From assembly GCA_949358305.1 (NCBI GenBank), contig OX442323.1, positions 4,960,001-5,024,000 of the forward strand: a stretch of DNA of 64,000 bases, given 5' to 3'. The notes under the pieces were generated by a model that ran no database searches, was not told the DNA's origin, and worked only from the letters and a program-made list of their open reading frames with translations. Shown in pieces: positions 1 through 13,000 of this stretch; position 1 is the first letter of the stretch; the number at the start of each line of letters is the position of its first letter. A program made the position numbers and the translations under genes. This stretch comes from Strigamia acuminata. Taxonomy: Eukaryota; Arthropoda; Chilopoda; Geophilomorpha; Linotaeniidae.

Positions 1-262
1 TAACTATAACATGTTATAGTACGACACAATAATGCTTCAATGCTAAAATTTTGTTTCGATTCGTCAACAGTTGTGATCGCCACGATTTTTCGAAAAATAG
101 TGGTTGTCTACCCCTTTACATAGCTCCATTACGCCTTTTTTCAGGGCCTTGTAGATCCATACATCCAATTTAGAAAACTTTCCTGAGATACAGACGGTCT
201 CAAATCTGTTTAGTTTTTAATTTTATCTCATTCTGTTTACAAGTTATGAGAAATATTGTAAA

Positions 263-596
263 TACCGTACTGCCTTGAAGAATGGCCGGGCACAATTAAG
301 CGCCGGCTCTTGATTAAGCGCCTGGCAACCGCCACTCGAAAACCAATAAGCGCCTGCCTCAAATAAACGCCGGGTTAACCGGAAAATACTTTAAAAACGG
401 TTATTAAAAACGGTTTTTAGTAGCCTTTTGGAGGAAACTTCGACGGACGAAACCTCAACAAACGAAACGTTCGGAATCAGCAACTTTTTTTTTGGATAGA
501 GGCCTGGCTTAAATAATCGCCTGGTTTTGAATAAGCGCCTGGCAGGCAAGTCAAAAAAAATTAAACGCCCGGGCCATTGTTCAAGGCAGTACGGTA
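263..596. mobile_element. MITE, copy 1 of a family also at 35804
   Basis: The ends are inverted repeats: TACCGTACTGCCTTGAA on the left, and GGCAGTACGGTA preceded by TTCAA on the right. Inside are AT-poor words such as aagcgcc and gccgggc. A second copy with the same ends lies at 35804-36118. There is no coding capacity, so it is a non-autonomous DNA transposon. The TA at each outer end may be a target duplication. Confidence 0.7.
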
Positions 597-1040
597 GTCA
601 CTTTTTGGAGTTTTTAATTTTTTTCTCTTTAATTATTTTTTTTTTTTCAAAAAATTTTTAACGAAATTATAGCTCTAACAATCCTTTAAATCCTCCTAAC
701 ACTATTTTTACTTGTGAGAAATAGTTTCTGAGAAATTTCAAATATTAAAAGTTTCAAAAAATAGAGTATGCCATTTTTTTGGCAAGGAGTTGTAATTTAG
801 ATGGTTGATTTAGTTGTGTAAGTGGTTGGCAACAGAGGTAAGCTGCAATAAACACACGAGAAATTAAGATCCAAAGGTGAGATGCTTCAAGCTTATTGAA
901 TGGGAAGGGCAGAGTTTTATTTCAAGCAAAACTGCTATAAAATCAATTCGGAAAATTTATCTACGCTGGCTGTAGCTATTTGATATTTGGTTTATTGTTA
1001 ATTAAATTTATGGTATTAAACTCGCATAACATCGGAAGAA
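597..1040. other. Non-coding flank; start of the duplicated block near 785
   Basis: No gene is visible. From about 785 to 967 the sequence matches 25485-25668 almost base for base. This is the left part of the segmental duplication that carries DUF229 copies 1 and 2. Bases 968 to about 3718 have no counterpart upstream of copy 2. Confidence 0.6.
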
Positions 1041-1782
1041 TAGACCTTTGGAAAAATGAGGTCATGTGATAAGATCATGTGATCATAACAATGCTGCAAT
1101 TGGTGGGGGGGCAAATATCACACTTTAGCATTATTATTTTCATTTATTTACCAATTTTTTAGCTTTCTGTGCATTGTTTTATAAATAAAAAAATTAGAAA
1201 CTGACGAATACATTGTAGCTAACTTGTAAGAAACATAACAATGTATTGGACCTTTAAACAACATGCAATATTGACAGAACAACTTTGATTTCCTTATTCT
1301 AAATGGAAATATGGATGGAATATTAATAACAACCTGATATTTACAATTTGAAATTTTTGAGCTAAATCCAGATAATTTACATTACATACTTGTAAAATTA
1401 ATTTTTTCGAGGTAACTATTGTACTTTTAAGTGAGAATTTATGTAAAAATGGCATTTTGGCATGGAAATTACATAACGTTTTGACAAAAATTGCAAGTTT
1501 CTAACCAAAAATTGCAAGTTTCTAACCAAAAATTGCAAGTTTCTAACCAAAAATTGCAAGTTTCTAACCAAAAATTGCACTCTTTCACCCAAAAATAGCA
1601 TTTTTTAACTCGGAAATTGCATTTTTTCAACTAAAATTGCATTTTTCTTGCATTTTCTTGTATTTTAAAACAATTGTTGCCCCCCCTCTATGAGAAAAAC
1701 CATGCACAGTGCATTTTCGAAATACGTCACATTATTGTGGGCGGTGCCAAAGGGCATTACATCATGATTTTCCAAAGGTCTA
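1041..1782. mobile_element. 742-bp non-autonomous element with TAGACCTTTGGAAAA ends
   Basis: The element opens with TAGACCTTTGGAAAA and closes with the inverted form TTTTCCAAAGGTCTA. A second copy with the same ends and interior lies at 53890-54596. The interior is non-coding and contains a short tandem array at about 1488-1580 whose unit is about 21 bp (gcaagtttctaaccaaaaat). That array makes a repetitive minus-strand reading frame, which I do not treat as a gene. Confidence 0.65.
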
Positions 1783-3717
1783 TTTTATTGATTGTAAGAA
1801 ATTTTTTGTTAATTTTATGTTGGTAAATATTGTTTCTCCCATTGACAGTTTTCATTGAAAAAATGATGAGTAGAAAGAATTTTCAATCAATAAAATGATG
1901 GGTTGTCAGAGCATTGGTAGCTGCTGCCATCTGTAAGTAGAAAAGTAAATTTGTGATCTTTGTTATCATTTTGGCTCCGTTTCTTGGGATTATTCCAAGA
2001 TTTCACAAGACACTAACTGTGATAGTTTCCTGTTATTTTATAATTGAATTGAATTTTTTTTTAAAAAATAATAATGAGATAATTGGACACATTTAGAATC
2101 TGTTTTGATGTTTCCACTTTTGATTTTTCTATTGCATTTTTATTTAATTTAATTTTTTTTTAAATTAAAACTTGTGAATATTCAGCAATGTGGATATTTT
2201 TTCAACTTGATTCAAGTCTATTTAGTGCATTTGTTTGTTTATCTAAGCGCGATTGTTTAGTCTAATTGACTGCCCCTTGATCTCAAAGCTTGGAGTATTG
2301 GGTGGGCTTTCCTGCTCTGCAAAGCGCAGGGAATACAAGGATGATTTTTGTGACAAGTATAAAACAAAATAAAATTATAAATTTCAGTTAAAATGAATAT
2401 TTCGCAGGAAATTGTTAGTTTTCTCCACCAAAATTTGTAAATTATGTCAAAACTCCGTTTGTTACTGTATAAACAACAAATGACGTCATGAAAATAAAAT
2501 CTGAAATATAAAAATATAAAAAATATAAAAAATAATTAATTCAATTTGGTAATTACAAAACACCAGTTATTTTTACATCAATATTTCCTTGGCTTTAACC
2601 CAAATAATAAAAGAATTTTTTTTTCTTTGTTTTTATTTTTCTCCGTTAGATTTTTACTTTAATGTTTCTTCATCCTCGTTTTCTGCACGAAAAAATAAAC
2701 GACTCAATCGCACACCTCGCTACGTAATTCTTGTTGCCTAGCAACAAATGTGGAGAAGGAAGACGTTTTCTCCGCATCCCATGATTCAGAGTCAAAATGG
2801 ACGTTCGTGGGTCCGTGTATCGAAGAAACATCTAGACATTTATCCTGGTAGGTTCTTTTAATTTCTTTCGATCGAAAGTGCTGGTCAAAGCAAACGGTTT
2901 CGCTCGGTTTGGCCTCGACATGAGAATTGTGCAAAATTCTCACCACTTAAATATTACTTATTTAAAATTAAATTAAAGGGTTTGAATATATTTAAATTGT
3001 GTTTTTGTTACTAGAAAATGAATTTTTTCCAATTTTATTTTTCAATTTTATTTTTTTTTAAATTTTTCTTCTCAATAAAATCCAAAAAATATTTTTTTAT
3101 TTATTTTTTTTTTCTGGGGAATTTTTGAAGTTTTGATTTTGATAACCAATGAAATTTGATCTTAATTCCACCAGTGTTATCACAGATGATGGAAAACAGC
3201 TCTTAGATATCCGTAACGTAATACAATCTACAAACCAAAAATATTTTTATTTTAAAAATAAAAAAAAAAAAATTTAAATTTAAAATATCCAAAAAAAAAA
3301 AAAATTATTATAGCAAATCAGTGCTGAGTATTGGTATTATATTGATTGGAAAAGTGACGAGCAGTTATAGAGGGCGTCACAGGGTCGCGGAAGAAGCAAC
3401 TAACCCAAATAAAAAGGGTAGAAAATGAAATAAAAAAAATAAACGCAAATCCATCAGTTGATTAGATGATTACCCCATTAAACACACAAAATTATACTAG
3501 ATAAAGGTATATAATTTATAATTGTGCTGTGGTTTCACCCATTCACTGCACGAACAGTTATTAGCGCCACGCTAAACACATCTGACGCACTCCCCTTGGC
3601 TTTCCGAGTTAGGCTTGCCTGCATTGCTCTGCCTTTGCTCACTCGCTGGAGAGATGTTGTAATCTGATGATCATTTTGACCTCGGATTTTCGATCGTCAA
3701 TGAAATGTTTTTGTTTG
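1783..3717. other. AT-rich non-coding stretch, no gene recognised
   Basis: Mostly A/T-rich sequence with homopolymer runs. An island at about 2700-2946 has more balanced composition and an 80-codon minus-strand frame that I cannot assign to a family. The whole block is missing from the equivalent place upstream of DUF229 copy 2, so it was either deleted there or inserted here. Confidence 0.4.
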
Positions 3718-4052
3718 GATATTACCACATTTGACTGAACACTAAACCGGATGAACAAACGCAACCGGAAGTTATGGATAGCAACACGAGGGAGTGTTTT
3801 TACAGCATCTTTTAGCTGAGGAGAAAATTGTGCAAAGGTTAATGGAACCATGGAGTCTTATTGAGGTTGATTGAAGATGGAATTTATTTTTAAAATGGTT
3901 TTATTTCGTTTTATTTATTTTTTTGACGGTTGGGTTTTGAATTTTTGGTTGTCCATGTGAAAATCCCGGTTATTTTGTTTTTCCTTGTTGTAATTATTAT
4001 TATTTTTTTTATTTTCGCAGGTTATGATGACAAATAATACAGTAGAAGTTGC
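3718..4052 (+). promoter_or_regulatory. Conserved leader region of DUF229 copy 1 (putative 5' UTR exon and intron)
   Basis: About 150 bp from 3718 repeats at 25672-25850 in front of copy 2, ending in a possible donor (caaag/gttaat). A polypyrimidine tract and tttcgcag acceptor end at 4020, followed by a 32-base leader before the ATG at 4053. This suggests a non-coding first exon and a leader intron. A 14-codon upstream ORF (4024-4065) starts in the leader and overlaps the main start in another frame. It is conserved before copy 2. Confidence 0.45.
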
Positions 4053-7000
4053 ATGGCCAGCATGACAAGAGTGTTTTTTGGCCTGAGCGCCGTTGGTTTA
4101 TGTTTTTTGTTCCTGCTGTTTGTTATTAGAGATGGGTATTTGGTGTTTGATAGTGGAAGAAGTTTTAATGTGCCAAATGTGGAGCTACAATATAATGGGA
4201 GGACTGGATTTTTGGTGAGTGGAAATTAATTAATTAAAAGTAAAAGTTTAAAAAAAAATTGGACGATTTAATGTGATTAGCAGCAGGAAGTGGAGAAATG
4301 ATTTTTATGTAATTTTTATGTAATTTTAATTTTTCCAATTTATTTAATTATTTTTTAGGTCGATACAAATGGCTGCCAGATTCCTGAGTTTAGTCCCTTC
4401 GATCCTACAGTTCGTGTTTTGTATCGCTCGCCAGGAAGTCTTAAATGTTCAGGGAGATCACCCTTGGTGGTGGCTAATAGGACACACATAGCAATTTCTG
4501 TGAAAAATATCAAAAGTCATTACAAAGAAACAGACGTTGATTGTGGATATAAAAAGTTGTGGAGAAAAGATGATGGAAAATCTGACAATAGGTAATAGTT
4601 GTTTTTAGATGCAATTTTTACGATTTTTATTTTTATTTTTATTTTTATTTTTATTTTTATTTTTATTTTTTTTTGAGAAATTGATGAGGAATTGTTTTTA
4701 TTCTGGTAGTTCTTGGACTTTGATATGTGGTGTGCTGTGTTTTTAAAAGAAATGAGAAAAGTGCTTAGTGGTGGGTATCCTATTGCAGTTTTATTTTCAA
4801 TGCACTTTTGGGGTCAACAGATCAGAAGAAAAAGCTGAAACTTCTGTTTAAGAGTGTTGAGGGCAGCCATTTGTTCTATTTCAATTTCTACACTTGAGAT
4901 TAGATTAGATTTGTTGTAAAATATAAAATTTTAATTTTCTAAAAAATTAAATTACAATAATATTAATGTAATTTTTTTTTTTTTTTTTTTAGATATGCAA
5001 TGGATCCCAAAATTACACCTTTCTCAGGTGCTGTTCGAGTTAAAGATGACTTCCTATATGTGGAATGCACTTTAAAGAAAAAGAAGATAATTTTCAGAGA
5101 TTACCTTACCTTTATCCAGGTATTATTGTGTAATACAGAGTATTCAATGTGTACATACATCCCAGGTGACAAGTATTGCTTCAAAAAATGCATATAAGGT
5201 GCAGAAATCAACGTATTTTGTGGAGAAATGATTTTTGTACCAAAAAAATGCAATCATGAGTGCAAAATTAATTTTTGCGAGACCTCCAAACAGGAGGTTT
5301 TTCGGAAGACGCTGCCGAACTGTACATGGCCGGGTGGCATATTAACAGAACATACCCGATTTCGGCAACAACGGTGGCCAGGAGTAACTAATGACTCAAT
5401 AACTTGAAAATCATCATCCAACCTGACCTAACCTAACCTAACTGAGTCACACAAAGCAAAATACAGCAAAATAAATCAAAATAACAAGCAAACAGACAAT
5501 AAATTCAAAATTTCAAAGCAGAATTTTGATTTTCAAGTTATTGAATCATTAGTCACTCCTGGTGCATTGTTGTTGCCGAAATCGGGTATGTTCTGCCAAT
5601 ACGATAAACGCATGCCCAACGGCATGCGGCAATAAGCGAGGTAAGACCGTAACCTTCAAAATATTAAGAAAACTCAAATTTCTGGCCCAAATTCCAATAT
5701 AATTATTCATCCGGGCTTTTTTATTTAAAAAAAAAACAAAAAACCAGTCTTTTGACTTATAAGCATTGTATAAGCGGTATAACCATTGTATTGAAATTTT
5801 CAAAAGTTGGTAAACCCGTGTACAAGGGTTTTGTATCGGGTATGGTCATTTTAGCGACGCTCATTTTAGCGACGCTCAGTTTAGCCACACAAAAACTTAG
5901 GTTTTAGCGACAAGCCGGCTCAAAAAAGCGGTTTTCATCAAAAAACCAGTAAGGTTAGGTTCGCGGGGGGTCAAGGGGGGGCTGCGCCCCCCCTTGTTAG
6001 CCCTTCTTAGGAATTAAACCGTCGCTAAAATGGGCGTCGCTAAAATGTTGTATATCCACAAAAGGTATATTGCTTGGGCCTAAGACATCCTCCATCTACT
6101 CCTCTAACAGAAGTAGACTCTTTATTGTCTGGTAACCTGGCCAACTGTCACTAGGGGAAAAAGATGGAAGCTACATGATGTCTTATACATTGTATTGTTG
6201 TCAATACAATGTACCGTACTTTTTCAATGCACTTAAACCTGCATAATTTCTTGTGGTGTGAATACACCACAAAGGGCATGCGGCTTGAAGCAGGGTAATA
6301 CAGTACACTGCAGGAATTAAGCGGTTGCAAGGCTTTCTGGATAACGGGCCGCCTACTAACGATCAGGGAACTCTAATGCATTTTTTTTAGTGCGACAGCA
6401 ACACTGATCATCATTTATTTGTTGATGTTATACATTTGCATTTTTGCAGGAGAAATCGGAGGTGGAAAAACGGTGCGACAAGAACTACAAAAAATGGGTT
6501 CGAGAAACGAAAGGCGTAGTTCGCGAACGACTAAGTGTGACATTCGTCGGCTTGGATTCAGTCTCTCGTCTCAACATGCTACGGCACTTGACAAAGACCT
6601 ACGCGTACCTGAGTAGTTTTGACAGTTTCATCGATTTGCACGGATTCAGCAAATTGGGTGACAACACTTTTCCTAATATAGTGCCATTGCTGACCGGTTT
6701 ATTCGTGGAAGAATGTTGGAACGAGACTCTTCGACACAAGTCCCTTAATTATCTCGACTTGATTTGGAAGCATTTTAGTCAGCGTGGCTATAGGACATTG
6801 TTTGGTGAAGATGCACCAAATATTGCAACGTTTAATTTCGTCAAGGCGGGTTTTCATAATCAGCCCACTGATTATTATTTGCGGCCAATTTCATTAGCGA
6901 ATGAAAATTCTAAGGTGCAGAAGAGCAGCAAAACTCACTGCATCAACACTAGAAGTGAAGCGGAATTTGTGCTTCAGTGGTTGACTGATTTTTTAAAAGT

Positions 7001-10000
7001 TTTTGAGGTAATTTTTTTAAATGTTTGTAATTTTTTTTTAATCTTTTGAATTTTTTTTTAAATCTCTTGAATTTATTTTGAATTTTTTTGAATTTATTTT
7101 GAATGTTTTTTTGCAATATTTTTTTTGGAAATTTTTGGATTTAATTTGGTATTGCGTGGATGGATTGGTATAGGGAAAAGGATGATTAGTGTGGTCACCT
7201 TCTGAACTCGACTATTGATTGTGACAATCAATACAGGAGATGAACTATTCTAATTTTATGCCAGGAAGTTTATTTTCTATTTCCTTCCGTTGTTATTGAG
7301 GTGGTTAATTTTTAATTGTTTGGCGATATTTTCCTCATTTGGCATTCTTTTGAGTAGGCTTATGCCAGCAATAGGCAACATACCATTACGAAGTTGATAG
7401 TAAAGAAATCAAGTTTATTGTTAATTTAATAATTTCAGCATCTAAAGTTCTTATTAAGGGGTTTCATTAAATGAGCGATTAGTTGATTACTTTGATTACT
7501 TTGATTAGTTGATTATTTGATGTATCATGAGACTGGATTCAACCAATCCTGAGAATAATCATTTCATCAAATAAGCAACTAATCAAGTAATCAAGTAATC
7601 ATCCCAAACCATGATTTTCTGCTGACTTGGGCCGATTATAAGTGCTCTTCAACTCAAACCAACATGGCGGCGCCAGACCCGCTTCAACTACACAAGGTCA
7701 TAATACAATAAAGTGTGCTCAGTTTAGGTTAAACTAAACACATTAAACAAGTTAGGGAGTTGCAATTGTTACTTGTAGCAACTTTTTTTAAACAATTGCT
7801 ATGTATCTAGGTTACAGTTTAAACAATTCCGCCCATCGGAACAATCTACGTGTTACGGTTGCTCGCATCACCTTTTCAGGTTGCCCATGCTAGTTTGCAC
7901 AGAAAGTCATGTGACCTTCACATAATCACACATACCAATAATCACATAATCAGATTTTTTGTTGGGTTGGGCCCTCAATAATTGAGTGATTATGATTATT
8001 CCAATAATCTGTCGCGTCCTACTTGGTATAGGTTTAAATAGCGCTAACGTGTAATACTTTACCTGTGATCAATTATGTAAATACCCAAATGAATACCAAA
8101 TGTATGTAAATAAACAGGTAATTTATTCACCAGGCTTTATGCCTTTAAAATACACTCAGTAATAATTCTAGAGTCGACGTGGTCAGCGTCGAACAAAGGA
8201 TTTCTCAAGATGGCGTCGTCGATTCCGCGTGGTCGGCGGAACAAAGGCGGCGTCTCGAGTTGTCGTTAATTCGTCACGGATTCGTCTTCACGGACGCGGT
8301 GGAATGCTCTTTCGAGTCTTCTATCCGTGCCTGTTGTCTAGGGTTTGTTTAGCGTCGCAGAGGCCTCGTCTAGGAACTTTGGGGTTCCCTACAAAGCACT
8401 CGGACACTTACTTCGGCGAATAATCGTCTGGGCGATTATTCTGGGTGATTTCACAAGGGCTATTCTCGTGCTTTCGCAGGAATAGCTCGCAAGTGACTTC
8501 GTGAGAGTTACAGTTTGCACTTTACTCAGCGATCCTCGATCAATCCTAACTTGTAGTTGAAGTTGGCCTGACGGTGAGGTAGTTGCTGTGTTCTTGGTGT
8601 CGTTTGTGTAAGTTCTGTCTTTAGGCGGGAAACACAGCCTTTTATGCAGTGGGGTGAAGGGCCGGCGATCAACCAATGGGGGCTGACCACCAGCCGCTTC
8701 CTCCCCCTCGGGGCACACACCTGCCATGGGGAGGTGGAGCCAACTCGGGGGGGAACGACTCTTTAATCATAGTGACTCATAGGACAAGTATCCGCCCTGG
8801 GGGGACACTTATCCAACTGGGTCACCACACGTCCCTCCTCCAGCTTCGATCTCGGATCGGAGCGATCTCAATTTTCTCATCGCTCTCCTCTGCGAAGAGC
8901 CGGCAGCACTCCTCTGCATGGGCGGAGGATCACGGGTGGCACTGCCGGCGGCGGCGGTGGTAAATCCGGGGGCAGAGAGGTTGTCAGATCCGCAGGATTT
9001 TGTCGCTCGTTGATGAAGTACTGCGGGTGACTGCCGGCTGGCTCGCCAACCAACCCCGTACGCTCATGGATCCAAATCCGGGTAGACGCGGGGAATCGAT
9101 CGGGGACGAGTCGGATCCTTCGCGACTCGGCGCTCGATCCGGGTTTCCTGTGGGCCCGTAGGATACGGCGATGGAAGACGGCGTCCATGGTGGATCGGGC
9201 TTCTCTGTTTAGCCATTTGAGGATTGATTCGCCGTGATCGTCGGAGTCAATGATGCGTTGTCGCGTGAACTCCGACATCTGAAGGAAGGGGTATTCCACT
9301 CCCAGCCTCAAATAAAGCTGCGCTGCTGGGGGCGGCGGAGGCGATGGTGGGAGCGGAATCTCCATTGGGCTCTCCAACGGTGGCGTAGCCGGCTCTGCAG
9401 AGAGAGCGGCCAGCCCTGCCGCTGGTGGTGAAGGAGAGGGCAGCGGAGGAGTTCGGGGTCCTCGCTTGGAACGCTTCGGAATCAATATGGGTCGATTCGC
9501 GTGTCGCTTCTCCTTCGGGAATACCGGCTTTGGGGTCGGTATGTATGGTTGGACCGCCGCCTCTGGGGGGGCGGTCTCGATGGCCTGTGGAAGGCTCGCC
9601 GCCGTTCCCGGTATCTCCGGAACCTCCCGAATTGTTCGCAACAAGGAAGGGTGGACTCCGGGGTTCCGGTAGCGGAATGCTAACGAACGCATCTTTGAAA
9701 ACTGTAGGCCTGGGTTTTCCGTATTTCTGGCCAGGTCGAAGCGCAGCGAGGCGGGCTCAGGAGTCCATCCGGCCCATACCTGGTACAACGCCCGAGGAAG
9801 GTGAACTCCCTCACGGTCGACGATTGTCCAGGCCGCCATAGCTTGCCGACTGTCCAAGAAGACGCCCAGGGATAGCAGCTGGGCCAGTACGTTCGTCACA
9901 GCCAAATTCAAACTGCTCCGATGGCAGGGGTGAGCGCGGTCCGGATTGTCACTGAATTGCTGTGACAACGTCCGCATCTGTTCGATCGCCCAGTTGATGT

Positions 10001-13000
10001 GGTGAGTTTGGGCGGCGTCGGCCTGTCGTATGGCCAACTCGGCAATCGCGGGGTTCTCGTATTCGGCCAGATATTCTTGTAACTCGCTGAGTGAGGGATA
10101 GGCCGCTTCACGCCGGCATCTGGCGTCCATCCCCCGCTGCGCGTACCACTCGGCGTTGCGATGAGGATGGTACACTCGTGGCGTCGGGGGTGACGGTGGA
10201 CGGCCCATCCCTGGTAGGTCGTCGTATCTGACCCGTTTGGGAGTTGGATCTCCCACCGGAATCATCCGGGGAGGGGTCCACGTGGTCACTGCTGGGTTTG
10301 TACCCTCGAGGAGTGGCGGCCATCGCGATTGCACCTGTGGGGGCACAAGCGCGGTGGGCACAGCCGGTGTTGAGCCCGACGGCCGGTTGGCCGCGTATCC
10401 TCGGAAGGCGTTCTTCAATGCCATGGCCAGATCTTGTTTCGTGACCGGTCCATCCTTGTCCGACTCTTCTTGGGATATTTGTTCTTCCGTCAATTCTCCC
10501 AAATCAATCTCTGCCTGGAGCCTGGACGGCCCAGCCGCGGATCCGAGACTTCGGGGTTCGGACCTTTTTGCGGCGGCCATCTCTCGCTCTTTCTCCAATC
10601 CTTTCGCGATCAGAGACCGCGCACGCGTCTTCTGTCGTACTTTACGCTTCCGATTCCTCCTGGTGTTGGCTGCGACGGATCTTTGTTGGACCGTCCTCTG
10701 GGGGACGTCCGTCGGGGAATCCGGTCTCTGGTGTGTTGAGACGGTTCGTCGCGACGAGGATTGATCTGACGACTGTGTGGTAATCGCCATAAACAACGAG
10801 GATCTTTTCTTTCCTCGATCTTGGTGTGTCTCGGTCCTCGCAGCCCAGTGGGCGGAAGATTCGACCGTTCGCTCAGCCCGCGCGTCGTCTGGCGAGGCAG
10901 GCTCGAGCGTTACTACTCGGCGACACTCCGAGCGCACGACAACTCGAGTTCGGGAACTGGAGCTGCTCGAGCGGCTGCGGTAGTCGCGACTCGTTGACGG
11001 GCCGGCCTCTGTTGGGGAGACGGCCTGTCTTCTTCGTGCGGGTCCGCGTGGGGCGGACTCCGCCGGACGCTTCGATCTTCTGTGATGGCGGCGACTTCCC
11101 AGGATACCAGCGTGGTATAACTGCCACATCTCAGACTGCGTGGCCGTAAAATTTGCCGGTGGTATCCATCTGGGTGTCAAATGGTCTTCTTCGATGTCGC
11201 GAAGCCATCTACGGATTTCTTCGGGGGAGAAACCGTTTCTCTCGAGAACTCGGGTTACTCCGTGAGTCTCGGTGCGCTTTAAGCGTTCGATCTCGTCGTC
11301 CACTATTTTCTGGCGGGCTGCCAAGGTCGGGGCCTCGCTCCACCTGTGGGAGGTGTGCAGCTCGGCCACCGTGCCTGGGTAAGCCTCTTCCAGGTACCCG
11401 GAGTAAACGGGGCTCGGCGGATCCGCATCGGGTGGGATCCGCGGCCCCACTCGCTCCCTCATCTCCTTCGTCATGCACTCGACCAGCGTTTTCGATCGCT
11501 CGAATTTTTCCTCGAGGGTCCTGGAGTACATCAATCGGATTTTCCAGGCGCTGGTCTCTGCAGGATAGGCCTGCCGCAGGTAAATCGGCAGGGCTCCGCG
11601 AAAGATGTTGTTGGCGGTTGACACCGTCGAAGGCAGGGCGTCCCACGATTCTAGCGGGTCGACCTGAATAATTTTAGATCACAAGATTAATATAATAAAT
11701 CCCAGTTTAACGATGGGGATCAGAAATATGCTCAAGATCGACGGTGGCAGCAACTCCTTTCTTTTGTTGCGGCCGTCGGTCTTATTTTCTTGTTTCGCAG
11801 TTCTGCGATGATCTCCGCCGTCGTAGCGCTGATCCAACACTACCTTTGAACTCAGGTGATCCGCTTTTTAGGAAGGGGTCGCAGGCAAAACCGATCGTTA
11901 AATTCTTAATATTACGTTAAACTTTTTATTTTAACTCTAATCGTATTTTAATTTATTACGATGTTTAATTTTAAAAGAAAGAAAACCTTTAGTTTTGGTT
12001 TTGGTTTGCCACGACGCCATTCCGCGAACACTTCCTTTGTTCTAGTTTTTTGGCGGCCTTGACTCCGAGGTGAATCTGGGTCCACTCTCGGGTTTTTAGC
12101 CAGCCTTAAATCAATAATAAAACAGAAAGAAATATATCAGTCACAAGTCACGCTCCAATCTGGGTTGGATGCAACAGATTCAAAGAATTATGTGATTTCT
12201 CTGGGGAAATCACACTAATTTACCTGCAACGGCGGTTGTTCGTCCCAATTCTCATCGTCTTCTGCATTTACGATTAGGCCGTCGCTCTCGTCTCTCGACG
12301 ATGCGCTCGGCTCTAATCGTGGGTTGCGTCGATCGGCCATTTCAATTTAGGAAAATGAAGTTTTGTTTGAGAGGTCTTTGTCTTTCTCTTTGGGGGAGAA
12401 GCAAAAACACGTCTCGTCGTGTTAAAAACAGTCGGAAACTGGGCCTATCGACGCTGAGAATTGTGGGTCTCGAACGCGTCTCGTATTTTGCGAGATCCGC
12501 CGTGCTGGCAATGACGCTACGGGGTCGACCGCGTGGTTTCATTGTCACGTGGTCGCCCGATACGTCATAACTTCTCGTCTGTTAGTGGTGACTGCGACAA
12601 TTCGTTGCGAAGTTTGGACTTAGCCAAATTTTCGCGTTTCAACATGTGCAGCAGCTCTCGTAAGTAAATCTTTTTATTTTACAAGGCCTCCGCTCCATGT
12701 TATCACATTTTCTTTTATTTTTAGTTCTTCCCCACGACTTTGCCGTCCCGAATGAACGGATTATTGCTTCGTCGTGGTCGAAGGTTGATTTTCGACGTGC
12801 TCGTAGATCGTGACTCTACTTGCTCGTTCATCTCCGATGTGTTGGCATTTTTCTCATTATTAATTTTTTTATTTTCCATTTCAGAAGTACATTCTTCTGC
12901 TTCCTCCCTCTCCGAAATTGCTTGCTCCGGCTGTGCTGGAGCCTCGTCGGCCGGAGATTCGGCGTCGAAGAATTCATCCTCGTCCTCCGCTATATTTTCA

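Noticed and set aside
1488-1580. Regular direct repeats that could suggest a CRISPR array
   Set aside because: The repeats are directly abutting with no unique spacers, in a eukaryotic transposon.
2704-2946. 80-codon minus-strand frame with balanced base composition
   Set aside because: No family recognised. A possible acceptor (cctaccag) exists, but no partner exon could be found.
5425-5450. CCTAA repeats resembling arthropod telomere sequence
   Set aside because: Only about three units, inside a MITE. This is a dispersed word, not a telomere.
9234-11671. Plus-strand frames of up to 175 codons inside the gypsy element
   Set aside because: Shadows of the minus-strand third ORF in G+C-rich sequence.
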